Source: an uncultured Lachnobacterium sp.
Lineage (GTDB): Bacteria > Bacillota > Clostridia > Lachnospirales > Lachnospiraceae
Reading direction: 5' to 3'
Length of the DNA: 22,643 nucleotides
Assembly: GCA_900543445.1 (NCBI GenBank)
Contig: UQRC01000039.1
Coordinates: forward strand, 1 to 22,643
In this document: positions 13,934-22,553 of the stretch, piece after piece
How the letters are laid out: the number at the start of each line of letters is the position of its first letter
How positions within the stretch are numbered: the stretch's first letter is position 1
Translations under genes and position numbers: made by a program
Notes under the pieces: model-generated
Told to the model about the DNA's origin: nothing
Databases searched by the model: none
Seen by the model: only the letters and a program-made list of their open reading frames with translations

Positions 13934-15978
13934 GTTACAAAGAATTATATCGTGAGTCCAACGAATTGGTGGAAGAACGCTTAGAACTTGTGATGGAGCG
14001 CATCGGAGGGATTGCATCGGACAAAGCATCAAGCGTTGCGGAGCCGTACCGTGCTTACTTTACCGGAGCGGCAGAGTATCTTTTGACGCTGCGGAAACTG
14101 TCAGATCAGGCATTAGACGGAACGCTTGCACAGATTACGGAGACGGATGGAGCCGTTCTTAAGGAGCAGCTTTATGCGGATGTGCAGCCGAAAGGATATG
14201 CGAAGAGTTTTGCAAATCCTGCATATGCGTGCGCGCAGTTGGGAGAGGAATACGGACAGATTCTTGCGATGCTATCTGCAAGATTTCATGGAATCGCACC
14301 GGAGTGCGCGCAGGGAAACCTGGAAAGTTTATGCCTTTATGCAGAATTGTTCGTGGAAATCTATAACTGCTTTGAGGATGAGGCAGATTTAAGTGATAAA
14401 GAACTGAAAAGTATTGTATATTCCTTCATGCATGACAATACGGAGGTGTTTGAGGAACTGAGCATTCGCCGTATGATCATGCCGGAATATGACTATGAGC
14501 GCACGATTGTGATGGATGCGGATTTGTCCGAAACATCTTATCTGTACCGGTACGGAAGATGCATCGGAAGGGATGAGATCGAGTCTGCGCGTTTTTTAAA
14601 TACATTTTCCGACGAAGAGATGCAGAGTATGGCGGATACGTTTACGGAAGGTTATCGTATCGGATTTGCAACCTGTAATAAGGATATTTCATTGAAGAAT
14701 GTGGTGGAAATCCGCTATCCGATGGGATTTGAGCGGATGATCCGCTTTGCGGTTAAGAATTTTGAAGCAATTGGGCTGAAGTCTGTGTTCAAGCCGTTCT
14801 CCATCTCTGAGAATAAGCAGTATGAGTATGATCACAAGGAAGACCGTGGTCTGTGGCTGGATAAGCCATTTATCGAGCGGCGTCTGGAAGTGGATCGCAG
14901 CACATGGGAGAAGCTTAAGGAGATCGCACCGGGATACGGTGGACCGGCGGTTATTGATATCTTCGGTACGGAGCCTTTTGCACCGGAGCAGAAGGCGCAG
15001 AATGTGAAGTACACAGATCGTCAGCAGCAGTTGTCGGTGTATGAGCGAAGTGAGGTCAGTCAGCTGATCAATAAATATATTCACGGTGAGGAGCGCAGCT
15101 TTACGATTATCGCGTATCCGGTTCCGGCGATCGGAGACCGCTACAGTGAAATCTTTGCGGAGACGGTGCGCATCAACACGCTTGACTATGTACAGTATCG
15201 TGATATGCAGCAGAAGATCATTGACGTATTGGATACGGCGGACTGCGTTCATATCCAGGGAACAAACGGAAACAAGACGGATCTGTATGTGAAGATCTAT
15301 CCGCTTTCTGATCCAGCAAAGGAGACCGCGTTCGAGAACTGTGTGGCGGATGTAAATATTCCGGTCGGAGAAGTGTTTACTTCCCCGGTATTACAGGGGA
15401 CACAAGGTAAGCTTCACGTCAGCCAGGTTTATCTGGAAGAGTTGAATTATAAGAATCTGGAACTGGATTTTGAGGATGGACGCATTGCAGCATATACCTG
15501 CACGAATTTCGGCTCCGAGGAGGAGAATCGCAAGTATATTGAGGATAATGTATTGTTCCATCACAAGACACTTCCGATGGGAGAGTTTGCGATCGGAACC
15601 AACACGACTGCATATGTGATGGCAAGAAAATTCGATATTGCGGATAAGCTGCCGATTCTGATTGCGGAGAAGACCGGTCCGCATTTTGCAGTGGGTGATA
15701 CCTGTTACACATACGATGAGGATAATATCACTTACAATCCGGATGGAAAGGCGATCGTTGCAAGGGACAACGAGATTTCGCTGCTCCGCAAGGAGGATGT
15801 CTCCAAGGCATACTTTAACTGTCATACGGATATTACAATCCCGTACGATGAGCTTGGAAGGATTACGGTAATCCGTAGGGATGGAACGATGGAAGACATC
15901 ATTGTGAACGGCCGCTTTGTTGTGCCGGGAACAGAGACTTTGAATGTGCCGCTCGATGAGCTGGATGCACAATCATAA
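13930..15978 (+). CDS. Long-form M29-family metallo-aminopeptidase
   Basis: A 682-residue cytoplasmic protein with no signal peptide. The C-terminal part (about 285-680) matches M29 aminopeptidases (AmpS/PepS/AmpT type), which remove N-terminal residues using two metal ions. Metal and catalytic positions are visible as Glu481 (NIPVGEVFTSP), Glu552 (GEFAIGTN), Glu580 and His585 (EKTGPHFAVGD), and His632 and Asp634 (HTDITIPY). Classical M29 enzymes have about 410 residues; the extra N-terminal ~250 are mostly helical and unassigned. The start at 13930 overlaps the preceding stop by ATGA and is preferred over 13891. It is the last gene of the pyrE-led unit unless RNA continues into purE. Confidence 0.9.
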   Translation: MSYKELYRESNELVEERLELVMERIGGIASDKASSVAEPYRAYFTGAAEYLLTLRKLSDQALDGTLAQITETDGAVLKEQLYADVQPKGYAKSFANPAYACAQLGEEYGQILAMLSARFHGIAPECAQGNLESLCLYAELFVEIYNCFEDEADLSDKELKSIVYSFMHDNTEVFEELSIRRMIMPEYDYERTIVMDADLSETSYLYRYGRCIGRDEIESARFLNTFSDEEMQSMADTFTEGYRIGFATCNKDISLKNVVEIRYPMGFERMIRFAVKNFEAIGLKSVFKPFSISENKQYEYDHKEDRGLWLDKPFIERRLEVDRSTWEKLKEIAPGYGGPAVIDIFGTEPFAPEQKAQNVKYTDRQQQLSVYERSEVSQLINKYIHGEERSFTIIAYPVPAIGDRYSEIFAETVRINTLDYVQYRDMQQKIIDVLDTADCVHIQGTNGNKTDLYVKIYPLSDPAKETAFENCVADVNIPVGEVFTSPVLQGTQGKLHVSQVYLEELNYKNLELDFEDGRIAAYTCTNFGSEEENRKYIEDNVLFHHKTLPMGEFAIGTNTTAYVMARKFDIADKLPILIAEKTGPHFAVGDTCYTYDEDNITYNPDGKAIVARDNEISLLRKEDVSKAYFNCHTDITIPYDELGRITVIRRDGTMEDIIVNGRFVVPGTETLNVPLDELDAQS

Positions 15979-16001
15979 GAATGGGAAAATAGAAGAATTG
16001 A

Positions 16002-16065
16002 ATGATGGCGGATTTTACCATGCATCCGCTATCATGCAAGATACAGGTTGGCTTTTTAAAGCCAA
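16002..16065 (+). promoter_or_regulatory. Two tandem hairpins in front of purE
   Basis: First: ATGATGGCGGAT (16002-16013) pairs with ATCCGCTATCAT (16024-16035), 12 bp with one G-U pair and a 10-nt loop. Second: the near-perfect palindrome TTGGCTTTTTAAAGCCAA (16048-16065). Neither is followed by a clean T tract, and no purine aptamer motif is recognised. They may partly terminate the aminopeptidase transcript, mark a processing site, or regulate purE. Confidence 0.55.
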
Positions 16066-16098
16066 TACAAAGAGATGAATTTAGAGGAGGAAATGACA

Positions 16099-16599
16099 AT
16101 GGCACAGGTAGGAATTGTAATGGGAAGCGACTCAGATATGCCGATTATGGCAAAGGCGGCAGATATCCTGGACAAGCTTGGGGTAAGCTACGAGATGACG
16201 ATCATCTCCGCACATCGTGAGCCGGATGTATTCTTTGAGTATGCAAAGAGTGCAGAGAAAAAGGGATTTAAAGTGATTATCGCAGGCGCCGGTATGGCAG
16301 CACATCTGCCGGGAATGTGTGCGGCAATCTTCCCGATGCCGGTAATCGGTATTCCGATGCACACAACTTCACTCGGAGGAAGAGATTCTCTTTACAGCAT
16401 CGTACAGATGCCGACTGGAATTCCGGTTGCAACGGTAGCAATCAATGGTGGAGCAAATGCAGGAATTCTTGCAGCAAAGATTCTTGCTACAAGTGATGCT
16501 GCATTATTGGAGCGCTTAAAGGACTACTCCAAGAACTTAAAGGAGCAGGTTGAGGCAAAGGATGCCCGTCTGAAGGAAGTTGGATATAAGAACTACTAA
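16099..16599 (+). CDS. purE: N5-carboxyaminoimidazole ribonucleotide mutase, class I PurE
   Basis: Converts N5-CAIR to CAIR in purine synthesis. The 166-residue protein shows the phosphate-binding loop GSDSDMP (9-15), SAHREP (37-42) and the AGMAAHLPGM segment typical of octameric PurE. The start at 16099 is chosen because GAGGAGG (16083-16089) is 9 nt upstream; ATGs at 16075 and 16093 fit worse. purK, which supplies N5-CAIR to class I PurE, is not in the window. Confidence 0.96.
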   Translation: MAQVGIVMGSDSDMPIMAKAADILDKLGVSYEMTIISAHREPDVFFEYAKSAEKKGFKVIIAGAGMAAHLPGMCAAIFPMPVIGIPMHTTSLGGRDSLYSIVQMPTGIPVATVAINGGANAGILAAKILATSDAALLERLKDYSKNLKEQVEAKDARLKEVGYKNY

Positions 16600-16621
16600 T
16601 TACTAATATTATGATTTACTA

Positions 16622-16651
16622 TTGGAAAGTTTGCTTTTTTATAGATATACT
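16622..16651 (+). promoter_or_regulatory. Possible promoter ahead of purM
   Basis: TTGGAA (16622-16627), an 18-nt spacer and TATACT (16646-16651) lie in the AT-rich 103-nt gap between purE and purM. A separate start for purMND is possible, but read-through from purE is equally so. Confidence 0.4.
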
Positions 16652-16702
16652 ACTATAAGAAGTAATAATATGTTCAAATACAGATATTAGGAGGAAAAAT
16701 AA

Positions 16703-17728
16703 ATGGATTACAAGAATTCCGGTGTTGATATCGAGGCTGGTTACAAGTCAGTGGAATTGATGAAGAAGTATGTAAAGGAGACCATGAGACCTGAGGTATT
16801 AGGTGGTCTTGGCGGATTCTCTGGTGCGTTCTCGCTGGCTGCGATCAAAGACATGGAGGAACCTGTGCTTTTGTCCGGAACCGACGGATGCGGAACCAAA
16901 GTTAAGCTTGCATTCTTATTGGATAAGCATGATACGATCGGTATTGATGCGGTTGCAATGTGTGTCAATGATGTTGCATGTGCAGGTGGAGAACCATTAT
17001 TTTTCCTTGATTATATTGCATGTGGTAAGAACTATCCGGAGAAGATCGCAACAATCGTAAGCGGTGTTGCAGAGGGCTGTAAGCAGTCCGGCTGCGCATT
17101 GATCGGTGGAGAGACTGCGGAGCATCCGGGTCTGATGCCTGAGGATGAGTATGATCTGGCTGGATTTACCGTAGGTGTTGTTGATAAGAAGGACATTATC
17201 ACAGGAGAGGATCTTAAGGCTGGAGATGTGCTGATCGGTATGGCAAGTACCGGCGTACATTCGAACGGATTCTCACTTGTCCGCAAGATTTTCAAGATGG
17301 ACAAGGAAACTTTAAATACTTATGTGGATGAGCTCGGAAAGACACTTGGCGAGGCTCTCCTTGCTCCGACAAGAATCTATGTTGGTGCGATGAAGTCGAT
17401 CAAGAATGCCGGTGTCCGCGTGAAAGCATGCAGCCATATTACCGGTGGCGGATTCTACGAGAACATTCCGCGTATGTTACCGGAAGGAAAACATGCGGTC
17501 ATTGAGAAGAACAGCTATCCGATCCCACCAATCTTCACACTGATGGCAAAGGAAGGCAATGTTGAGGAACAGATGATGTACAATACATACAACATGGGAC
17601 TCGGAATGATTGTTGCAGTGGATCCGGCTGACGTGGACAAGACAATGGAAGCCATTAAGGCAGCTGGTGATACTCCATATGTAGTCGGCAAGATTACAGA
17701 CGGAGAGAAGGGTGTAACATTATGCTAA
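16703..17728 (+). CDS. purM: Phosphoribosylformylglycinamidine cyclo-ligase (AIR synthetase)
   Basis: Uses ATP to close FGAM to AIR in the purine pathway. The 341-residue protein shows GTDGCGTK (59-66), DVACAGGEP (90-98) and GGETAEHPG (135-143), all PurM signatures, plus the C-terminal THITGGG-like element ([14 protein letters not shown]). AGGAGG lies 8 nt before the ATG. The stop overlaps the purN start by seven bases, so the two are coupled. Confidence 0.97.
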   Translation: MDYKNSGVDIEAGYKSVELMKKYVKETMRPEVLGGLGGFSGAFSLAAIKDMEEPVLLSGTDGCGTKVKLAFLLDKHDTIGIDAVAMCVNDVACAGGEPLFFLDYIACGKNYPEKIATIVSGVAEGCKQSGCALIGGETAEHPGLMPEDEYDLAGFTVGVVDKKDIITGEDLKAGDVLIGMASTGVHSNGFSLVRKIFKMDKETLNTYVDELGKTLGEALLAPTRIYVGAMKSIKNAGVRVKACSHITGGGFYENIPRMLPEGKHAVIEKNSYPIPPIFTLMAKEGNVEEQMMYNTYNMGLGMIVAVDPADVDKTMEAIKAAGDTPYVVGKITDGEKGVTLC

Positions 17729-18348
17729 AAATCGCAGTATGTGTATCCGGCGGAGGAACGAATCTCCAGGCGATCATCGACGGAATTGAGAATCAGACGA
17801 TCACGAATGCTGAGATCAAAGTCGTAATTAGCAACAATAAGAATGCGTATGCTTTGGAACGCGCGAAGCAGCATGGTATCGAGGCGGTCTGCATCAGTCC
17901 GAAGGATTATGAGAGCAGAGATGCATTCAATGAGGAGTTTCTTGCAAAGCTGGATTCGTATGAGGTTGATCTGGTTGTGCTGGCAGGATTTCTTGTTGTG
18001 ATCCCGCCACAGATGATTAAGGAGTATCGTAACCGCATCATCAATATTCATCCATCACTCATCCCGTCCTTCTGTGGAACCGGTTATTATGGTCTGAAGG
18101 TGCATGAGGGTGCTTTGGCACGCGGTGTTAAGGTGACCGGAGCAACGGTGCATTTTGTGGATGAGGGAACGGATACAGGTCCGATCATTTTACAGAAAGC
18201 GGTAGCGGTCGAAGAGGGTGATACCCCGGAGATTTTGCAGCGACGTGTGATGGAGCAGGCAGAGTGGATCATTATGCCACAGGCGATCGACCTGATCGCA
18301 AACGGCAAAGTGTCTGTGAGCGATCATAAGGTAACAATTCATAAATAG
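17722..18348 (+). CDS. purN: Phosphoribosylglycinamide formyltransferase (folate-dependent)
   Basis: Transfers a formyl group from 10-formyl-tetrahydrofolate to GAR. The 208-residue protein has the N-terminal GGGTNLQA (10-17) and the catalytic set Asn108, His110 (INIHPSL) and Asp151 (DEGTDTGP). The GAR-binding loop reads [10 protein letters not shown], with the usual PAFPG replaced by a form common in Firmicutes. The start lies inside purM; a GGAG site is present at 17702-17705 and GAAGGGTG nearer the start. A hairpin separates it from purD. Confidence 0.95.
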   Translation: MLKIAVCVSGGGTNLQAIIDGIENQTITNAEIKVVISNNKNAYALERAKQHGIEAVCISPKDYESRDAFNEEFLAKLDSYEVDLVVLAGFLVVIPPQMIKEYRNRIINIHPSLIPSFCGTGYYGLKVHEGALARGVKVTGATVHFVDEGTDTGPIILQKAVAVEEGDTPEILQRRVMEQAEWIIMPQAIDLIANGKVSVSDHKVTIHK

Positions 18349-18360
18349 TGATAAGTAATT

Positions 18361-18405
18361 CAGCCACGGAACCGGAATGTGTGATGCATACGATTTCTGT
18401 GGCTG
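18361..18405 (+). other. GC-rich hairpin between purN and purD
   Basis: CAGCCACGGAA (18361-18371) pairs with TTCTGTGGCTG (18395-18405), 11 bp with one G-U pair and a 23-nt loop that can itself pair weakly. It is followed by GTGTTTAATAAC, a poor T tract. It may be a leaky terminator, attenuator or RNA-stability element within the purine unit. Confidence 0.6.
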
Positions 18406-18432
18406 GTGTTTAATAACAGGAGGAGACAGATC

Positions 18433-19707
18433 ATGAAGGTTCTTGTAGTAGGCAGCGGTGGACGTGAGCATGCAATCGTAACTAGTGTATCAAAAAGCCC
18501 GAAAGTGGACAAAATCTATTGTGCACCGGGTAACGCCGGTATCGCAGCACTCGCAGAGTGTGTACCGATCAAAGCAATGGAGTTTGATAAGCTGGTTGCT
18601 TTTGCGAAGGAGAAAGCGATTGATTTTACAATCGTAGGAATGGATGATCCGCTCGTTGGCGGTATTGTTGATGTGTTCGAGGCGGAAGGTTTAAAAGTAT
18701 TCGGACCGCGCAAGAATGCAGCAATCCTTGAGGGATCTAAGGCTTTTTCCAAGGATCTTATGAAGAAATACAACATTCCGACTGCAGCATATGAGAACTT
18801 CACAGATCCGCAGGAGGCACTTGCATATCTTGAGACGGCGAAGATGCCGATCGTGCTGAAGGCGGATGGTCTGGCTTTGGGCAAGGGCGTACTCATCTGC
18901 AATACCCTTGAGGAAGCAAAGGAAGGTGTCCGAACGATCATGGAGGACAAGAAGTTCGGTTCTGCTGGTAACACGATGGTTATCGAGGAGTTCATGACCG
19001 GACGCGAGGTATCGGTTCTCTCTTTCGTAGACGGCAAGACGATCAAGATCATGTCTTCTGCACAGGATCACAAGCGTGCGAAGGATGGTGATCAGGGACT
19101 GAATACCGGTGGTATGGGAAACTTCTCACCGAGTCCGTTCTATACAAAGGAAGTGGATGATTTCTGCAAGAAATACATTTATCAGGCTACGGTTGATGCG
19201 ATGGCGGCTGAGGGAAGACCATTTACCGGTGTCATTTTCTTCGGTTTGATGCTGACTGAGGATGGACCGAAGGTACTTGAGTATAACGCAAGATTTGGTG
19301 ATCCGGAGGCACAGGTTGTTCTTCCCCGTATGAAGAACGATATCATCGATGTGATGGAAGCATGTGTGGATGGCAAGCTGGATATGATCGACTTACAGTT
19401 TGAGGACAATGCGGCGGTCTGTGTTGTTCTTGCATCAGACGGATATCCGGTTGCTTACGAGAAGGGATTCCCGATCAGTGGCTTCGAGAATTTTGAGGGT
19501 AAGGATGATTATTACTGTTTCCATGCTGGTACCGCTTTTGACAAGGACGGACGCATCGTGACAAACGGTGGACGTGTGCTTGGAATTACCGCGACCGGCA
19601 AGGATTTAAAGGAAGCCAGAGCCAAGGCTTATGAAGCAACCGAGTGGATTACATTCGAGAACAAATATATGAGACATGACATCGGAAAGGCTATTGACGA
19701 GGCATGA
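18433..19707 (+). CDS. purD: Phosphoribosylamine-glycine ligase (GAR synthetase)
   Basis: Joins phosphoribosylamine and glycine with ATP. The 424-residue ATP-grasp protein begins with the N-domain motif GSGGREHA (7-14). It contains GMDDPLVGG, KADGLALGKGV (ATP-binding) and the PurD signature FGDPEAQV, in ARFGDPEAQVVLPR. The ATG at 18433 is preferred over 18406 because AGGAGGAG lies just upstream. Its TGA overlaps the next ATG (ATGA), coupling it to a HAD phosphatase. Confidence 0.97.
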   Translation: MKVLVVGSGGREHAIVTSVSKSPKVDKIYCAPGNAGIAALAECVPIKAMEFDKLVAFAKEKAIDFTIVGMDDPLVGGIVDVFEAEGLKVFGPRKNAAILEGSKAFSKDLMKKYNIPTAAYENFTDPQEALAYLETAKMPIVLKADGLALGKGVLICNTLEEAKEGVRTIMEDKKFGSAGNTMVIEEFMTGREVSVLSFVDGKTIKIMSSAQDHKRAKDGDQGLNTGGMGNFSPSPFYTKEVDDFCKKYIYQATVDAMAAEGRPFTGVIFFGLMLTEDGPKVLEYNARFGDPEAQVVLPRMKNDIIDVMEACVDGKLDMIDLQFEDNAAVCVVLASDGYPVAYEKGFPISGFENFEGKDDYYCFHAGTAFDKDGRIVTNGGRVLGITATGKDLKEARAKAYEATEWITFENKYMRHDIGKAIDEA

Positions 19708-20342
19708 AAAAAGGTATAATTTTTGATATGGACGGTACATTGTGGGATTCTGCTGCGGGGGTAGCAGAATCCTGGAATGAAGCGATGCGGAGGATCGGAT
19801 ATGATCGTACGCCGCTGACGGCCAAAGATATTCAGTCTGTTATGGGTAAGACCATGGAGGAGATTGCAGATATTTTATTTCCTGATCTAGATAAAGAACT
19901 TCAGGAAAAAGTATCAAATTTATGTTACCAATTAGAAAATGACTACTTGCGCAAACATGGTGGAGTGTTGTATTCTAATATAAGAGAAACAATGGAGCGT
20001 TTGAAGGCAACGTACCATTTGTATATTGTAAGTAATTGTCAGTCCGGCTATATTGAGGCTTTTTTGGATTATTATCATTTTCATGATCTGATTGAGGATT
20101 TTGCCTGTTATGGTGATAATGATAAACCAAAAGGAGTCAATATCGCATTATTGTATGAACGCAACGGACTTGATGATGCGGTCTATGTTGGTGACATACA
20201 GGGTGATTATGATGAAAGCATGAAGGCGGGAGTGAAGTTTATTCATGCTGCTTATGGTTTTGGAACGATTCGTGAGAAGGTTCCGGAAATTCATAAGTTT
20301 GAAGATCTTGTTGAAGCAGCGGACAAGGTATTCGAGGGTTAA
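19704..20342 (+). CDS. HAD-superfamily phosphatase
   Basis: A 212-residue HAD hydrolase of the phosphoglycolate phosphatase-like group. Motif I is DMDGTLWDS (nucleophile Asp8, acid Asp10), motif II Ser110 (IVSNCQ), motif III Lys143 (DKPKG) and motif IV Asp164 and Asp168 (VGDIQGD). The region after motif I forms the helical C1 cap. The natural substrate cannot be read from sequence; the coupling to purD (ATGA overlap) makes a sugar- or nucleotide-phosphate plausible. The middle of the gene is richer in A+T than its neighbours. The diguanylate cyclase gene starts eight bases after its stop. Confidence 0.9.
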   Translation: MKKGIIFDMDGTLWDSAAGVAESWNEAMRRIGYDRTPLTAKDIQSVMGKTMEEIADILFPDLDKELQEKVSNLCYQLENDYLRKHGGVLYSNIRETMERLKATYHLYIVSNCQSGYIEAFLDYYHFHDLIEDFACYGDNDKPKGVNIALLYERNGLDDAVYVGDIQGDYDESMKAGVKFIHAAYGFGTIREKVPEIHKFEDLVEAADKVFEG

Positions 20343-20350
20343 GAGAAAAT

Positions 20351-21850
20351 ATGGGAAAGCAAAAACAAAAGAGTAAGGCGCCTGAGCAGATGAACGAAAA
20401 GTGTTATCTGCTTAAAGTCGTTGCGGAGCAAAACCGGGAACGTATCTTAGATTATGATGTGGATCAGGATACGGTTAAAATCTATTGTATCGTGGATGGT
20501 CAGTTCAAAACTTTGCATGAGGTCCCTGACTATATAAAAGGGGATGGATTCGGCAAGTATTTTATTGATCCGGAGGATATTGATAATTATCGCAAGGCAC
20601 TGGAAGTCTGTCTTACCGAGCCGTGCAGCCAGCTTGTGGATGTGCGTTACCATGACAAGGGAGCAAAGAATGAATGGTATCGGGCTTATTTAAACAGTTT
20701 GACAGATGACAAAGGTGAAATCGTCCGTATTGTCGGCCGGCTGATGTCGGTTCAAAAGGACAAAATGGCAAACGAGAAGATTCAGCGCAGAGCAGAAATG
20801 GATGCACTTACGAATGTGTATAATCATAAAGCGTTTGAGGAAAAATGTGAAAAAGAGATCGCAAAAGGAAAAGCGAACGCGATTTTTCTGATGATGGATG
20901 TTGATGATTTTAAGCTGATCAATGATACACAGGGACATAATGTTGGAGATCTTGTTCTTAGCCAGACGGGTGCAATCTTAAATGAGGCTGTCAGCGGACG
21001 TGGATTTGCAGGACGACTGGGCGGCGATGAGTTTGCGGTCTTCGTATGGGATCTGGGAAGTATCGACGAGATGAGAGCTTTTGTTTCCCAGCTGCGCGAT
21101 AATTTAAAGACGATTATTTTTGATATGGAATATTCCGCTTCCATCGGTGTCGGTGTGTTGGATAGCGATGCGCCGCTTACCTTTAAGGATATGTATTTTA
21201 AGGCAGATCAGGCGGTCTACGCAGCGAAGCATCATGGTAAGAATCAGATTGTCTTCTATGAGGATATTGACGAGAAAGCAGCGGATGAGACCGAAGAGGT
21301 TCTGATCGAGAATCCGGCTGAGATGGCTGAGGATGCAGACGAGAGAGCAATTCTGACGCAGCTTAAGGAATGTCTGGATTACTTTAGCATTGAGCCATAC
21401 AATGAGGCGATGATGCATGTCAAGCAGGCGCTCAGTGTATTTTATGACGCGGATGTTGTTACTGTGGTAGCTCTGGCAGGAGAGAATGCGTGTGTTGCTA
21501 CTGAGTACCATAAGGAGAGTGCGGACATGATGGCGAAGCTCATTGTCAGTGAGGTGGAGCAGAATCGTGCGAAGGCTTTCGCGGAGCTTCTCGGTGAGAA
21601 AGAGGATATCTATGTGCATAATCTGAAGAGTATCCGTGAGTCGAACACGAAGCTTTATACGCATTTTGCGGATAAGAGAATCTGGTCGGTGATGCTGGCA
21701 AGACTTTTTGACGGTGGACAGTCGATTGGTATGATCCAGGTAATTAATCCGCGTAAGCATACAGCGGATTCGGCATTGATTCATATGCTTGGTGAGTATT
21801 TGAGTGTGCGGGTGCTTCTGAACCGTGCGCAGGAGAATGTCCAATCTTAA
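20351..21850 (+). CDS. Diguanylate cyclase with PAS-like, GGDEF and GAF-like domains
   Basis: A 499-residue cytoplasmic signalling protein. An N-terminal PAS-like sensor (about 18-135) is followed by a GGDEF domain (about 147-307) with DALTNVYNHKAF, MMDVDDFKLINDTQGHNVGD and an intact active site, RLGGDEF (GGDEF 224-228). It should therefore make cyclic di-GMP from two GTP. The RxxD inhibitory site that normally lies five residues before GGDEF is absent (SGRG there), so this type of feedback inhibition is probably missing. An acidic linker (about 308-335) leads to a C-terminal GAF-like domain (about 340-495), an uncommon order. No membrane segment is seen. It lies at the end of the purine unit, 8 nt after the HAD gene, and before a terminator. 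Confidence 0.9.
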   Translation: MGKQKQKSKAPEQMNEKCYLLKVVAEQNRERILDYDVDQDTVKIYCIVDGQFKTLHEVPDYIKGDGFGKYFIDPEDIDNYRKALEVCLTEPCSQLVDVRYHDKGAKNEWYRAYLNSLTDDKGEIVRIVGRLMSVQKDKMANEKIQRRAEMDALTNVYNHKAFEEKCEKEIAKGKANAIFLMMDVDDFKLINDTQGHNVGDLVLSQTGAILNEAVSGRGFAGRLGGDEFAVFVWDLGSIDEMRAFVSQLRDNLKTIIFDMEYSASIGVGVLDSDAPLTFKDMYFKADQAVYAAKHHGKNQIVFYEDIDEKAADETEEVLIENPAEMAEDADERAILTQLKECLDYFSIEPYNEAMMHVKQALSVFYDADVVTVVALAGENACVATEYHKESADMMAKLIVSEVEQNRAKAFAELLGEKEDIYVHNLKSIRESNTKLYTHFADKRIWSVMLARLFDGGQSIGMIQVINPRKHTADSALIHMLGEYLSVRVLLNRAQENVQS

Positions 21851-21893
21851 GAAAGTCACAATATAATTGTAATAGAATATGAAAACGAAAAGG

Positions 21894-21933
21894 AATCGGT
21901 TTTGATATAATGATTGTATCAAGCCGATTTTTT
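21894..21933 (+). terminator. Terminator behind the diguanylate cyclase gene
   Basis: AATCGGTTTTGATA (21894-21907) pairs with TATCAAGCCGATT (21917-21929) with a small bulge, running into six T residues (21928-21933). It closes the purine-HAD-GGDEF unit and covers the ATG at 21910, arguing for a later start of the next gene. Confidence 0.85.
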
Positions 21934-21960
21934 ATTGGTATTTTTGAGGGACTAATTAAG

Positions 21961-22545
21961 ATGATATTATATTTAGTGGAGAAGTTAATCGGAGCAGGCG
22001 TAACACTTCCTGGCGTGCTGTTGTTTTTATATTACACAGATCGAAATCGATTCAAAAGGAAATGGTTCTGGGCAGTTTTATTTGTTGTGTATATGAATGC
22101 CATGTTTTGTGTGGTTGGAATTCCATCTGCACAGTTTGTTAGATGGAATCCGGAAATCAATTGGATTCCGTTTCGTGATTTTTCATCTGCGAATATTGTA
22201 GGGATGAGTCTAAATATTCTGATGTTCATTCCGTTTGGAGCATTCCTTCCAATCTATTTTGGAAGGTTTTGGAAAATGAGTACGACCGTTTTTGCAGGTG
22301 CATTTATGTCGTTTACCATCGAAGTACTTCAATTATTTACCTTTCGGTTGACCGATATTGATGATCTCATTATGAACACGCTGGGTACACTGCTTGGTTA
22401 TGGCATTGGAGCTATCATTGTTCATAAGCAGAAAGAACGGTTAGTGGATCATGATGTGATGAAACTGATTGCCATAATTGGAATTTGTATGTTGGTCGTT
22501 GTCTTTGTGAATGAACCGTTGGTGATGGCAGTGCTCGCAAATTAA
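21961..22545 (+). CDS. VanZ-like membrane protein (second copy)
   Basis: A 194-residue membrane protein with five or so hydrophobic segments (about 8-25, 34-53, 78-100, 107-127, 137-154, and a C-terminal one 168-184). VanZ motifs are INWIPFRDF (66-74), SLNILMFIPFGAFLP (83-97), IEVLQLF (120-126) and DIDDLIMNTLGTLLG (132-146). The start at 21961 has GAGGG about 10 nt upstream; an upstream ATG at 21910 is inside a terminator. It is unrelated in detail to the first VanZ-like protein apart from the family motifs. No clear promoter was found after the terminator. Its stop is followed after 8 nt by repeat copy B. Confidence 0.85.
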   Translation: MILYLVEKLIGAGVTLPGVLLFLYYTDRNRFKRKWFWAVLFVVYMNAMFCVVGIPSAQFVRWNPEINWIPFRDFSSANIVGMSLNILMFIPFGAFLPIYFGRFWKMSTTVFAGAFMSFTIEVLQLFTFRLTDIDDLIMNTLGTLLGYGIGAIIVHKQKERLVDHDVMKLIAIIGICMLVVVFVNEPLVMAVLAN

Positions 22546-22553
22546 GGTTTGCA

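Noticed and set aside
16002..16065. Purine riboswitch upstream of purE
   Set aside because: The conserved core sequences of the guanine/adenine aptamer are not present; only simple hairpins are seen.
21104..21922. 272-codon minus-strand frame opposite the diguanylate cyclase
   Set aside because: Antisense shadow of the GGDEF gene; composition rich in His, Leu, Arg and Ile without recognisable motifs.
21910..21960. Upstream start of the second VanZ-like gene
   Set aside because: The codons overlap the terminator hairpin at 21894-21933, and the extra 17 residues lack family similarity.
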